A DNA stretch of 64,000 nt from Acidaminococcus intestini DSM 21505. Lineage in GTDB: Bacteria; Bacillota; Negativicutes; Acidaminococcales; Acidaminococcaceae. The stretch's first letter is position 1. Every line of letters begins with the position of its first letter. Shown here in pieces: positions 25,786 to 35,521 of this stretch. Made by a program: the position numbers and the translations under genes. The DNA is taken from contig NZ_AULA01000001.1 in NCBI RefSeq assembly GCF_000425045.1, forward strand, positions 141,386 through 205,385. The letters are read 5' to 3'. The notes under the pieces were generated by a model. It did no database searches and had not been told where the DNA came from. It worked only from the letters and a program-made list of their open reading frames with translations.

Positions 25786-27501
25786 TTACCGCTTTTTCAC
25801 CTGCACTGTAATTCCTGTTTCCCCGCTGATGATGAAGTCCATGGTATATTTCTGCTTGTTTGGGCTTCCTTTGAGGAGGGTCGAGACACCGGAAGCAAAG
25901 CTTTGGGCATCTCCGTCCTTAGCTTCTACAGAATCAAGATTCTGGGCAAGATCTACGACAATTTCATTATTGGCATCCATAGTATTGAAGTCACTCAGGA
26001 AATCCTTGAATTCCCGCTGAGCATTGGCCATAGAGCCAGCCATCTGCTCATCCCCCGCATTTTGCTGGTTACGGCGGTTCAAGGCGTTTTGCAGCCATTG
26101 TGTCGCGTTGCCGCTGCGTACAATGAGGTTCATGGGCCCCGGTTTCTGCTTATCAGGGACCTTGAAGTGGATGGTCCTCGTAAATTCCTTGGCCCGATAG
26201 GGCTTAAAGGTCAGGCGAATGGGCAGATCCCCACCCTGTACCACAGGCTGATTGGGGAAGGAGGCGCTGACCAATTCCGCTACTTCGCACTGAGCGCTTG
26301 TTTCCACATCAACATTGACATCAAAGATCTTCACCGTGTCAAAGCGGTTGTTCATAAGCATATCAAGCGCGATATTGAGCTCGGAATTCGTGATCTTGCC
26401 GATGTCCTTGCTGCTATAGAACATGTTCTCCCGGCGCAGGCGGATGGGTCCTTCCTTCTCTCCCTGGGCAGTTACGGTGAAACGGATACGGCTTGTTCCG
26501 CCGCCTTTACGGTCCTTGGCAAGGCTTACGGCGTTATACGCAACTCCATCCACAAGGGTTGGCACAAGGTCCTCATCAGTGACAAGCTGAACATTCGTTG
26601 ATTGGTGAAGGCCACGGTCCATATCAGTGACAGACACGTACATAGGGATGATCTTGGCATTTTCTCCCAATTTTCCCGCAACGCCGCTTAAGCGATCCTC
26701 TGTAATGCGCCCCAAGGTATCACCAAGAGAGCCCACTTTAAAGGCGCTCTGAATATTAGGGACAGCTGCATAGATATAGGCATTCGTCATGAAATAGTCA
26801 CTCTTACCATGCTGCATAAACGGATGACCAAAAGCCAGGATATGGCCATCATCCCCCACCCAAGTAACAGTGCCAATGGCACCAATATTCATGTCGCCCC
26901 GGACCAAGGAAACACCGACGGAGCTTCCCGGTTCGAGTCCCACACCGGAAAGAGCATCAGCCCCTGTCGGTACGGCATAACTTGTAAGGCCAAAGGGTTT
27001 CAAGTTCTCGTTGAGGTGATGAAGCCCATCTTCCGTAAACCCACTGACCATGAGGGGCGTGCTTTTTGCTGCGAGGCCCTCAAAGACGGACGGACGCGGA
27101 TCAGGTTCCTGAAGCATATCGAGCATCTGGTTGATGGGGGTCAAAAAGCAGTAGTTAGGGTCTGAAAAGGCCTGTCCATACGCCACAGCACCGGCTAGGC
27201 GTCCATCAATATAGACCGGGCTGCCGCTCATGCCTTGGGAAATACCGCCATTTTTTCTGAGGTTATCTCCAGAAGCACGGATGAGGATGCTATAGCCCCC
27301 TGTTTCCGAGCCGGTCACGCCAAGGACCTCCACATCAAAGGTCTCTATCTTGGTACCTTGGAAAACGGTCTTGCCGTAGCCCGTCATGCCTGGGCGCAGC
27401 TCCTCTACCGCAATGGTGGGTACATTGGCAAATGCCACCGAAATGAGCATCATCCAAACAAGGCTTACCATGAGCCCCATTCGTTTCAAAAAGCGTAGCA
27501 T
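25786..27501 (-). CDS. S55 (SpoIVB-type) domain protein, exported
   Basis: A 571-residue protein with a signal peptide ending near AFA (residue 25). Residues about 30-250 carry the S55 hallmarks: GISQGMSGSPVYIDG around residue 90 with the candidate nucleophile serine, and ILAFGHPFMQHGKS around residue 226 with the candidate histidine. In sporulation SpoIVB the histidine precedes the serine; here the order is reversed, as in the non-sporulation S55 proteins of other phyla. The C-terminal half is strand-rich and unassigned. It may be a periplasmic protease or scaffold. A GGGAGG site precedes the ATG. Confidence 0.75.
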   Translation of the reverse strand: MLRFLKRMGLMVSLVWMMLISVAFANVPTIAVEELRPGMTGYGKTVFQGTKIETFDVEVLGVTGSETGGYSILIRASGDNLRKNGGISQGMSGSPVYIDGRLAGAVAYGQAFSDPNYCFLTPINQMLDMLQEPDPRPSVFEGLAAKSTPLMVSGFTEDGLHHLNENLKPFGLTSYAVPTGADALSGVGLEPGSSVGVSLVRGDMNIGAIGTVTWVGDDGHILAFGHPFMQHGKSDYFMTNAYIYAAVPNIQSAFKVGSLGDTLGRITEDRLSGVAGKLGENAKIIPMYVSVTDMDRGLHQSTNVQLVTDEDLVPTLVDGVAYNAVSLAKDRKGGGTSRIRFTVTAQGEKEGPIRLRRENMFYSSKDIGKITNSELNIALDMLMNNRFDTVKIFDVNVDVETSAQCEVAELVSASFPNQPVVQGGDLPIRLTFKPYRAKEFTRTIHFKVPDKQKPGPMNLIVRSGNATQWLQNALNRRNQQNAGDEQMAGSMANAQREFKDFLSDFNTMDANNEIVVDLAQNLDSVEAKDGDAQSFASGVSTLLKGSPNKQKYTMDFIISGETGITVQVKKR

Positions 27502-27574
27502 AGGTCCTCCCTACTTTTGTTATAGATACGAAAAAGAAGCTGCAACCCTTCACGCGCTGCAGCTTTAAGACTTG

Positions 27575-27883
27575 TTATGGTTCTTCAATCTGGGCAACAA
27601 CTTGGCCAGCTGAAACCGTACTTCCTGGCTTTGCCGATACGGAAACGACCTTGCCGCTGCAGTTGGCTCTTGCAGCCGGTGCCGAACCAGCAAGGGTCTT
27701 GACCGTAACCAGGACGCTGCCTTCCTGGACAGAAGCCCCAACGGAAACAGCGGTCACCACCTGTCCGGAAAGACTGGCTGTCTGCGGTCTTGTGGTTGCT
27801 GCCTGAGCAATACCCAGCGCGGCAATGACCATAAGGATAGCGAGGGCCCACACATTTCTTTTATGGAGTAAATTTCTCATCAT
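27575..27883 (-). CDS. Exported biotinyl/lipoyl-fold protein without the modified lysine
   Basis: About 102 residues: signal peptide (NVWALAILMVIAALGIAQA) then a single biotinyl/lipoyl-like domain, with VSVGASVQEGSVLVTV as the first half and GKVVSVSAKPGSTVSAGQVVAQI as the second. The hairpin that should carry the modified lysine (usually AMKM) reads KTLAGSAPAARANCSG, so no biotin or lipoate site is evident. It resembles the hairpin domain of membrane-fusion proteins but lacks their helices and barrel. Tandem ATGs at 27883 and 27880 follow AAGGTGG. Function unknown. Confidence 0.7.
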   Translation of the reverse strand: MMRNLLHKRNVWALAILMVIAALGIAQAATTRPQTASLSGQVVTAVSVGASVQEGSVLVTVKTLAGSAPAARANCSGKVVSVSAKPGSTVSAGQVVAQIEEP

Positions 27884-27970
27884 GATATCCACCTTCTTTA
27901 TGACAACGACAAATTAGGTTTCGTTGTAGCTATCATTATATATCGAAAGTATCCCTTCATGCAAGTCCCC

Positions 27971-29383
27971 TTAGCGCGGGAAAAGGCCCAGAGCCACACG
28001 GACTGGCCGTTCAGCACCATCGCTGGGACGGTTCTTCACGGCTCCATTCACCACCATTTCACTGGATCCTCCGCCGTCAAAGTTCATGGCCCGATCCGCG
28101 CCAAGCTGGATCAGGTAACGTGCCAGTTCAGGAAGGGTCATCCCTGCACTGCGGCTTGACCGCCCGTCTGCCACCACAACAAGGATAGTCCCATCCTTCT
28201 TGATGCCAACCGCGGTCCGGGGTGCCCGTCCATCCGCGATATCGGAAGGAATCTCCTCAAGACTTGCCGTCACATTCACAAGGCCGTCATAAACCAGAAG
28301 AGGCCCTGCCGTACCCACACTAGGCGCCTTATCGGCAAGAGGACTGCCAAGACTGGTCTTGATCTTGACCTTATCCCCAACAGCAAGGGGGCGCAAGAAG
28401 TCCGCTGCCGTTCCATGTCCGGAAAGAACGGTCATGTTCCAGCTCATGGGCATGCTGCCTGTTGTGCCGGTCTTTATGACGCGGCCGTTACGGATGGCCA
28501 CTTCCACGCCTGCCGCGTTCGTATCCGTTGTATCGTCATAGCCATTATTATAAAAAATCAGGTCATTTTCAAGGCGCATGCGATTCAGACCCGTTATCTT
28601 CATTTCCGCCCCATCAGGTCGGGTCACGGTGCCCGTAAAAGAAAGCCGCGGCAAGATGGCTGCTTTTCCCTTTTCTTCAAGAACGAGACCTGTGCGGGGC
28701 GTTTCTTCCATACCAAGCCACTTGCCACGAATCTTGAGATTTCCAACAACCCAGATATCGGAGTCAAAATAGGAAGCATTGACAAGGGCCTTGGCCCCAG
28801 AACGGCGGGAAATCATGGAAAGGGTCCCCTTTTGGATGGTGTGGCCATAGCCCGGTACAAATTGGAGTTCATAAGCACTGTCAGGCGCAATCGTGAGAAC
28901 GTAGGTGTCAACATTGCCTGCTCCCAAATTAACGCGGCTCTTTCGGTAGGTCACCCCTTTGCCGAGGTTCTCGCCCGTTTTTTGGGGGGATTCCGTGCTG
29001 CTTTTGCTCTTTGTCGGAAAATCAATGACCAAGCGGCCTGGCTTCTTAAGGAAAAAGACCTTGTAGTCCGGTACACTTTCCCGGAAGGTGACGACAAGAC
29101 GGCTCTTTTTTCCCAATGGCGCCAGGACCGCGTTTTTGACGCGCCGGTCCCTCACCCGTACGGACCGCGTCCGGTCCGTCTTGGCGTCAAAGGTAAGGGT
29201 GAGTGTCCTGCCTTGGGCCCGTTCCTCATAGTGCATAGTCTCATCAATATCCATGACAAGCCGCGCCCGTGTATCCTTGACGCCGCCCCGAAGGTCACTG
29301 ATGGTTGCTGCCATGGCCGAACCAGCCATAAGACTTGCTAGAAGCGCAATGGTCAGGGTTCGCCCAATTTGTTTTATGTTCAT
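27971..29383 (-). CDS. Exported phosphodiester glycosidase-family (NAGPA) protein with AMIN-like domain
   Basis: A 470-residue protein. Signal peptide ends near AMA (residue 25); residues about 28-130 form an AMIN-like strand domain (ARLVMDIDE, RLVVTFRESVPDYK, RLVIDFP); residues about 180-470 form the NAGPA domain with LVNASYFD, APRTAVGIKKDG and the active-site signature MNFDGGGSSEMVVNG. Family members cleave phosphodiester-linked sugars or are annotated as exopolysaccharide proteins; AMIN domains bind wall polymers. The likely location is the periplasm. The biotinyl-fold gene lies 88 bases downstream. Confidence 0.85.
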   Translation of the reverse strand: MNIKQIGRTLTIALLASLMAGSAMAATISDLRGGVKDTRARLVMDIDETMHYEERAQGRTLTLTFDAKTDRTRSVRVRDRRVKNAVLAPLGKKSRLVVTFRESVPDYKVFFLKKPGRLVIDFPTKSKSSTESPQKTGENLGKGVTYRKSRVNLGAGNVDTYVLTIAPDSAYELQFVPGYGHTIQKGTLSMISRRSGAKALVNASYFDSDIWVVGNLKIRGKWLGMEETPRTGLVLEEKGKAAILPRLSFTGTVTRPDGAEMKITGLNRMRLENDLIFYNNGYDDTTDTNAAGVEVAIRNGRVIKTGTTGSMPMSWNMTVLSGHGTAADFLRPLAVGDKVKIKTSLGSPLADKAPSVGTAGPLLVYDGLVNVTASLEEIPSDIADGRAPRTAVGIKKDGTILVVVADGRSSRSAGMTLPELARYLIQLGADRAMNFDGGGSSEMVVNGAVKNRPSDGAERPVRVALGLFPR

Positions 29384-29407
29384 GTTTTTTGTTCCCTCTC
29401 ATACAGA

Positions 29408-29439
29408 TGAAAACGGGGCGCCGCACAGCAGCACCCCGT
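29408..29439 (-). terminator. Terminator of mreB
   Basis: ACGGGG and CCCCGT close a hairpin with inner GC pairs, followed on the minus strand by TTTTCATC. It ends the murA-mreB unit. Confidence 0.75.
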
Positions 29440-29453
29440 CTATGATGTTGTTG

Positions 29454-30494
29454 CTATTCCTGATGGAGCAGTCCGTCCATGATGACCGAATGGGAAAAAG
29501 CCTTGCCGGCTCCGATGGCAACGCAGTCCAAAGGATCTTTAGCGACCTTTGTCCGAATGTGTGTATCAGACTGGACAACGTCGGCCAGTCCCTCCAAAAG
29601 AGCACCCCCACCCGTCAGGACAATGCCTTCACTAAGGATATCCGCCGCAAGCTCCGGCGGCGTCTTTTCGAAAACGGAACGGATGCATGATAGGATCTGG
29701 GATACGGGTTCCCCCATGGCACGCATTGTGTCACGGCTCGTCATGCGCAGTGCAGTCGGCAGGCCCGTAATCTGATCACGTCCGCGGACGAGCATATCAC
29801 CGTGCATTCCCAGACGGCTCACACTGCCAATCTGGAGTTTGATTTCTTCGGCCACGTTGTCTGCGACCTGAATGTTCAGATCCTTTTTGAGGTAACGCAC
29901 AATGGCCTCATCAAATTTATTGCCGCCGATGCGCAGTGCCTTGCTGGCAACAATACCGCCAAGGCTGATGACGGCCACATCCGTCGTCCCGCCGCCAATA
30001 TCGACGACCATGCGTCCTTTTGCTTCCCGCACGTCGATGTCAGCTCCAATGGCCGCTGCCAAGGGTTCCTCAATGAGAAAGGTCCTTGCCGCGCCAGCCT
30101 GGGCACAAGCCTCAATGACAGCTCGCTTTTCAACACTTGTCACTCCCGTCGGGATGCAGACCATAAGACGGGGCTTAAAAAAGATGTTGCGTCCCACGAC
30201 CCGTTCGAGAACAGTACCAAGCATGCCGGCAGTCGCTTCATAGTCGGCGACAACGCCGCCAGCAAGAGGTTGGACCACATCGATGCGGTCAGGCGTCTTC
30301 CCCAGCATTTCCTTTGCCCGCCGACCGACGGCAACGACTTTTCCATTTGTTTTGTCAATGGCCACCATGGAAGGCTCACGGTAAACAATGCCCCGCTCTG
30401 GCAGGAAAATAAGCAGATTGCTCGTTCCCAGGTCCACGCCGACGTCAACATTGGTAAAGAGCCTTGACAGGAAACCTTCTTCCAGCCGCTTCAT
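29454..30494 (-). CDS. mreB: MreB/Mbl rod-shape actin homologue
   Basis: A 346-residue actin-fold ATPase. It shows VGVDLGTSNLLIFLPERGIV (phosphate loop 1), CIPTGVTSVEKRAVIEA, the EEPLAAAIGADI segment, MVVDIGGGTTDVAVISL (phosphate loop 2) and GIVLTGGGALLEGL (adenosine motif). It organises peptidoglycan synthesis along the cell side. Its place after murA points to the mbl branch rather than the mreBCD locus. Seven bases separate it from murA. Confidence 0.93.
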   Translation of the reverse strand: MKRLEEGFLSRLFTNVDVGVDLGTSNLLIFLPERGIVYREPSMVAIDKTNGKVVAVGRRAKEMLGKTPDRIDVVQPLAGGVVADYEATAGMLGTVLERVVGRNIFFKPRLMVCIPTGVTSVEKRAVIEACAQAGAARTFLIEEPLAAAIGADIDVREAKGRMVVDIGGGTTDVAVISLGGIVASKALRIGGNKFDEAIVRYLKKDLNIQVADNVAEEIKLQIGSVSRLGMHGDMLVRGRDQITGLPTALRMTSRDTMRAMGEPVSQILSCIRSVFEKTPPELAADILSEGIVLTGGGALLEGLADVVQSDTHIRTKVAKDPLDCVAIGAGKAFSHSVIMDGLLHQE

Positions 30495-30501
30495 ATGCGC
30501 C

Positions 30502-31761
30502 TCAGCCTACGCGCTGGATGTCGGCCCCAAGGGCCGTCATCTTCGTTACTAGATTCTCGTAGCCGCGGTCGATATGGTAGATATCGGTGATTTCCGTTGT
30601 ACCATCAGCCACAAGTCCCGCAAGGACCATGGCCGCCCCAGCCCGCAGGTCCGTCGCCCGTACCTGGCAGCCATAAAGCTTATCCACGCCTTCAATGAGA
30701 GCTGCCCTGCCGCCGCTTGTCTTGATGTTGGCTCCCATGCGCAGGAGCTCATCCACATGCATGAAACGGTTTTCAAAGACCGTTTCAAGGACCGAACTCT
30801 GTCCATCGGCAATGCACATCATGGCCATGACCTGGGCCTGCATATCCGTTGGGAACCCTGGGTAAGGCAAGGTCTTGATTGTAATCGGCTTGAGTTTTCT
30901 CGGTCCCACGACGCGCACGTCGTTGATTCCTTCTTCAACGGTACAGCCTGCCTCACGGAGTTTGGCAATGAGCGGTTTCATATGTTCGCACAGGACATTT
31001 TCCACCTTGATGTCCCCCTGAGTCATGGCACTGGCCACCATATAGGTTCCAGCTTCGATGCGGTCGGGGATGACAATATGCTCACCGCCCTTCATGCTTT
31101 CCACCCCATCGATATGGATGGCCGTCGTACCTGCACCGCGCACCTTTCCTCCCATCACATTGATGTAGTTGGCAAGGTCAACGATTTCCGGTTCCTGGGC
31201 TGCATTTTCAATGATGGTCGTGCCTTTGGCCATGGAAGCCGCCATCATAAGGTTTTCCGTCGCTCCAACACTGGGGAAATCAAGGTAGATGGTCGTTCCC
31301 ACAAGTCCGTTCGGAGCCGAGGCCTCAATACTGCCATGACCTTGTTCAATCCGTGCTCCCAGCGCCTCAAAGCCTTTCAGATGGATATCAATGGGACGCG
31401 TCCCAATGGCGCAGCCCCCGGGCAGAGAAATCTTGGCTTTTCCCACACGGGCAAGAAGTGATCCCATGACAAGGAACGAAGCTCGCATGGTGCTCACAAG
31501 GTCGTAGGGAGCTTCATACCCCGTAACGACATGGCTGTCGATTTTCAGTGTATGAGGTTTGGATGCATCGACTTTAAGGCCCAGGCACTCCAGGACCTTG
31601 CAGATGGTCGATACATCTTCCAGTTCAGGCACTTCTGAAATGACGCTGCCTTCCGTCCCCAGGACAGAGGCGGCAATGATGGGCAGGACCGCATTCTTGG
31701 CCCCGCTCACGCGAACCGTTCCCGAAAGGCGGTGTCCGCCTTTGACTACCAATTTTTCCAC
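30502..31761 (-). CDS. murA: UDP-N-acetylglucosamine 1-carboxyvinyltransferase MurA
   Basis: 419 residues from GTG 31761, the usual MurA length; a start 19 codons further upstream lacks a ribosome site, whereas TGAGGG precedes the GTG. The conserved [11 protein letters not shown], the catalytic-loop segment [16 protein letters not shown] with the PEP-binding cysteine, and [13 protein letters not shown] are present. It catalyses the first committed step of peptidoglycan synthesis, enolpyruvyl transfer from PEP. Cytosolic. It precedes mreB in one unit. Confidence 0.95.
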   Translation of the reverse strand: MEKLVVKGGHRLSGTVRVSGAKNAVLPIIAASVLGTEGSVISEVPELEDVSTICKVLECLGLKVDASKPHTLKIDSHVVTGYEAPYDLVSTMRASFLVMGSLLARVGKAKISLPGGCAIGTRPIDIHLKGFEALGARIEQGHGSIEASAPNGLVGTTIYLDFPSVGATENLMMAASMAKGTTIIENAAQEPEIVDLANYINVMGGKVRGAGTTAIHIDGVESMKGGEHIVIPDRIEAGTYMVASAMTQGDIKVENVLCEHMKPLIAKLREAGCTVEEGINDVRVVGPRKLKPITIKTLPYPGFPTDMQAQVMAMMCIADGQSSVLETVFENRFMHVDELLRMGANIKTSGGRAALIEGVDKLYGCQVRATDLRAGAAMVLAGLVADGTTEITDIYHIDRGYENLVTKMTALGADIQRVG

Positions 31762-31835
31762 TCTGATTCCCTCACTTCTTTGACTGGGGCCTTGACCCAG
31801 TACAAGGCTAAACTTCAATCAAAAACCACAGGCGC

Positions 31836-32261
31836 CTAATGGCGGACGCCCATGCGGTGCTTTCGTAATTTTTCCTGTCTTTCAAGCTCGTCTTCAAACT
31901 GCTCGCGCAGGGCTTCTTTCTCCTCTTCTACGCGTTCCTTGGTTTCCTTGAATCCATCTGGATCCCTTTTCTTGTAACCTTTTTCAGCCTTTGACCACGC
32001 CTTGCGGTCAGCATCGGCTTTTTTCATCCGCGCCCGGCTCTTGCGGCGTTTGATGAGCTCCCGCACCTGACGTTTGGACAGTTTGGTCTGTGACAGGTGC
32101 TGATAGCGGCGAATGAGATACAGGACAAGCATGGGCGGGAAAAAGGCCACCGCAACAATCCAAAAATTTGGATGGTGCATTTTGGTCCTTTTTGCGTCCC
32201 AATGGACAAACGCAACAGAAACAACGAGGAACACAACTCCCAGAACGTGTCTCACGCCCAA
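31836..32261 (-). CDS. Small two-helix membrane protein with charged coiled-coil tail
   Basis: About 141 residues. Two membrane segments (VRHVLGVVFLVVSVAFV and FWIVAVAFFPPMLVLYLI), then about 80 highly charged residues (Lys/Arg/Glu over 50 percent) likely forming a cytosolic coiled coil. Not recognised as a known family. The start is unclear: GAGGGG suits TTG 32261; a GTG two codons upstream overlaps it. It sits between the atp operon end and murA, 74 bases before murA. Function unknown. Confidence 0.65.
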   Translation of the reverse strand: MGVRHVLGVVFLVVSVAFVHWDAKRTKMHHPNFWIVAVAFFPPMLVLYLIRRYQHLSQTKLSKRQVRELIKRRKSRARMKKADADRKAWSKAEKGYKKRDPDGFKETKERVEEEKEALREQFEDELERQEKLRKHRMGVRH

Positions 32262-32397
32262 TGGCACCCCCTCAAATGTCCATGGGTCTTGTTACGTCAT
32301 CATGCGACGATTGATTTTCTTGCTAACTTTTAGATTATACCATACTATACGGCGCTTGCCTACTGTATAGGGCAAAGAAATAAGGCCCTTGGCGCAT

Positions 32398-32432
32398 AAA
32401 GCGGGAACCAGGACCATGGCCCCAGTTCCCGC
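32398..32432 (-). terminator. Terminator at the end of the atp operon
   Basis: GCGGGAAC (32401-32408) pairs with GTTCCCGC (32425-32432), with GGACC/GGCCC pairing inside; TTTATG follows on the minus strand. Confidence 0.75.
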
Positions 32433-32437
32433 TGAAA

Positions 32438-32626
32438 TCAAAAAATGGAATGCATACGGATACGATCGGCTAGAATGTTATAGTACGTCTCTTTTTCTCG
32501 GATGGTCTTTTTAAGGCGCGCCCGCTGCTCGTCTGTATGGGTTTCCTCGAGACGTTCCTTCAGCTCGGCAATCTCGGCCTTTAGTTGACCCATCTTGCTT
32601 GCAGCCATCTTGCTGATAAAATCCAT
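32438..32626 (-). CDS. Small coiled-coil protein after atpC
   Basis: About 62 residues (MDFISKMAASKMGQLKAEI onward), a single charged helix with heptad-like spacing of Leu and Ile. GAGGGGG precedes ATG 32626 by about ten bases. It lies 48 bases after atpC and just before the terminator, so it is probably co-transcribed with the ATP synthase genes. No family recognised. Confidence 0.55.
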   Translation of the reverse strand: MDFISKMAASKMGQLKAEIAELKERLEETHTDEQRARLKKTIREKETYYNILADRIRMHSIF

Positions 32627-32674
32627 TGTGGCTGTCCCCCTCTCGCAAAACATGCTGCAGACAGTTGATTTTCA

Positions 32675-33115
32675 TTAGGTTTCCCATTCATAGGGTGCGA
32701 CATGCCCCATGAGGTTTGCCGTCTTGAGCCGTGCTTCGGCTCGGCGCAGCGTCTTTTCCGTATGTTCAATATCGGTGAGGACGCCGGGACGGGTTAGGCG
32801 CGCCGCAGCTTCATCGCGGACAGCCTCCCATTTTTTCACATCAATATGTTCTGCAAGTTCTGCCTTGGGCGTGAGGATGATGACCTTGTTATCCTTGACT
32901 TCGGCGAACCCGCCTTCAACATATAATAGAATAACATGGTTGTTTCCATCCTGCAACTTAAGGGTCCCCTCACCGAGAACGGCAATGAGGGGTCCGTGGT
33001 TTGCGAGGATTCCAATACCGCCTGTGACCGTATTAAGGAGCACATAGGCAATATCCTTTCGCTTCATGAGATACTGATCAGGCGTCAGGACCTCAAGGGT
33101 CATTAAACTTGCCAT
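32675..33115 (-). CDS. atpC: ATP synthase epsilon subunit
   Basis: A 146-residue F1 epsilon subunit. The N-terminal beta-sandwich shows LEVLTPDQYL, GGIGILANHGPLIAVL and YVEGGFAEVKDNKVIIL; the C-terminal helices (RDEAAARLTRPGV to LKTANL) form the regulatory hairpin. It sits on the rotor stalk with gamma. One base separates it from atpD. Confidence 0.95.
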   Translation of the reverse strand: MASLMTLEVLTPDQYLMKRKDIAYVLLNTVTGGIGILANHGPLIAVLGEGTLKLQDGNNHVILLYVEGGFAEVKDNKVIILTPKAELAEHIDVKKWEAVRDEAAARLTRPGVLTDIEHTEKTLRRAEARLKTANLMGHVAPYEWET

Positions 33116-33116
33116 A

Positions 33117-34610
<1,494 letters not shown>

Positions 34611-35519
34611 TTATTTCAAGGCTTCCGCCCCGCCCACAATTTCATTGATTTCCGTCGTAATGGACGACTGCCGGACCTTCTGGTAATGCAGGCGCAGTTT
34701 TCCTAGGAGAGTATTGGCATTATCTGTAGCAGTCGTCATGGCCGTCATACGAGCGGCGAGCTCACTGGCGGAACTTTGGATGAGGGCCGTAAAAATCTGA
34801 CTCTTGAGATAGTAAGAAGCCAGATAGGGAAGCATCTCCCCAGCTTCCGGTTCGTAGACAAGGGTCGAAAAATCCGTTGGGTCATCTTTTTCCCACACTT
34901 CCTGGGCTTGCCATTGCTCATCATTTTCAAAGTTCGTCTTCAGGGGCAGGATGGCATCAGTGCGGGGAATCTGGACCATAGGAGACTTAAAGTACGTAAA
35001 GATGAGGTCCACTTCGTCCACTTCGCGGTGCGTAAACATACTAGCCGCATAGTCGGCAATCTCCTCGGCGGCTTCGTAGGTTGGCTTCTCGCTGAATCCT
35101 TCCCATTCCCGCACGACGTTGTAGCCGTGGTGCAACAGTCCCAGACGGGCCTGCTTTCCTACAGCAATGAGAGGGGACTCTTCCTTTCCACGAAGCTCGA
35201 TGGCCGTGTGCTTGACTATGTTGCTGTTATAGGAACCGGCAAGACCCTTATCGGAACCGATCACAATATAGGCCGTCCTGTACAGAGGCCGCCGTTCAAG
35301 GAGCGGGTTCTTTACAGGATCCAAATGGGCCAGGACGGACGGATCACTGATGGCTTCCTGAAGGAGGCGCTGGAGCTTCCTTGCAAAGGGCAGGCTCGCC
35401 GTGGCTCGCTGCTGGGCCTGATGCATACGGGCCGACGCGACCATCTGCATGGCACCGGTAATTTTTCCGATGCTGCTGACGCTCTTCATGTGGGCCCTGA
35501 TTCCACTGGTATTGGCCAT
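34611..35519 (-). CDS. atpG: ATP synthase gamma subunit
   Basis: About 302 residues. N-terminal helix IRAHMKSVSSIGKITGAMQMV and C-terminal helix SSASELAARMTAMTTATDNAN, the two arms of the central stalk, are both present with the usual GSDKGLAGSYNSN strand. ATG 35519 is preferred because AGGGAGTG lies eight bases before it; the ATG two codons earlier overlaps the stop of the fused alpha gene. Confidence 0.95.
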   Translation of the reverse strand: MANTSGIRAHMKSVSSIGKITGAMQMVASARMHQAQQRATASLPFARKLQRLLQEAISDPSVLAHLDPVKNPLLERRPLYRTAYIVIGSDKGLAGSYNSNIVKHTAIELRGKEESPLIAVGKQARLGLLHHGYNVVREWEGFSEKPTYEAAEEIADYAASMFTHREVDEVDLIFTYFKSPMVQIPRTDAILPLKTNFENDEQWQAQEVWEKDDPTDFSTLVYEPEAGEMLPYLASYYLKSQIFTALIQSSASELAARMTAMTTATDNANTLLGKLRLHYQKVRQSSITTEINEIVGGAEALK

Positions 35520-35521
35520 GA

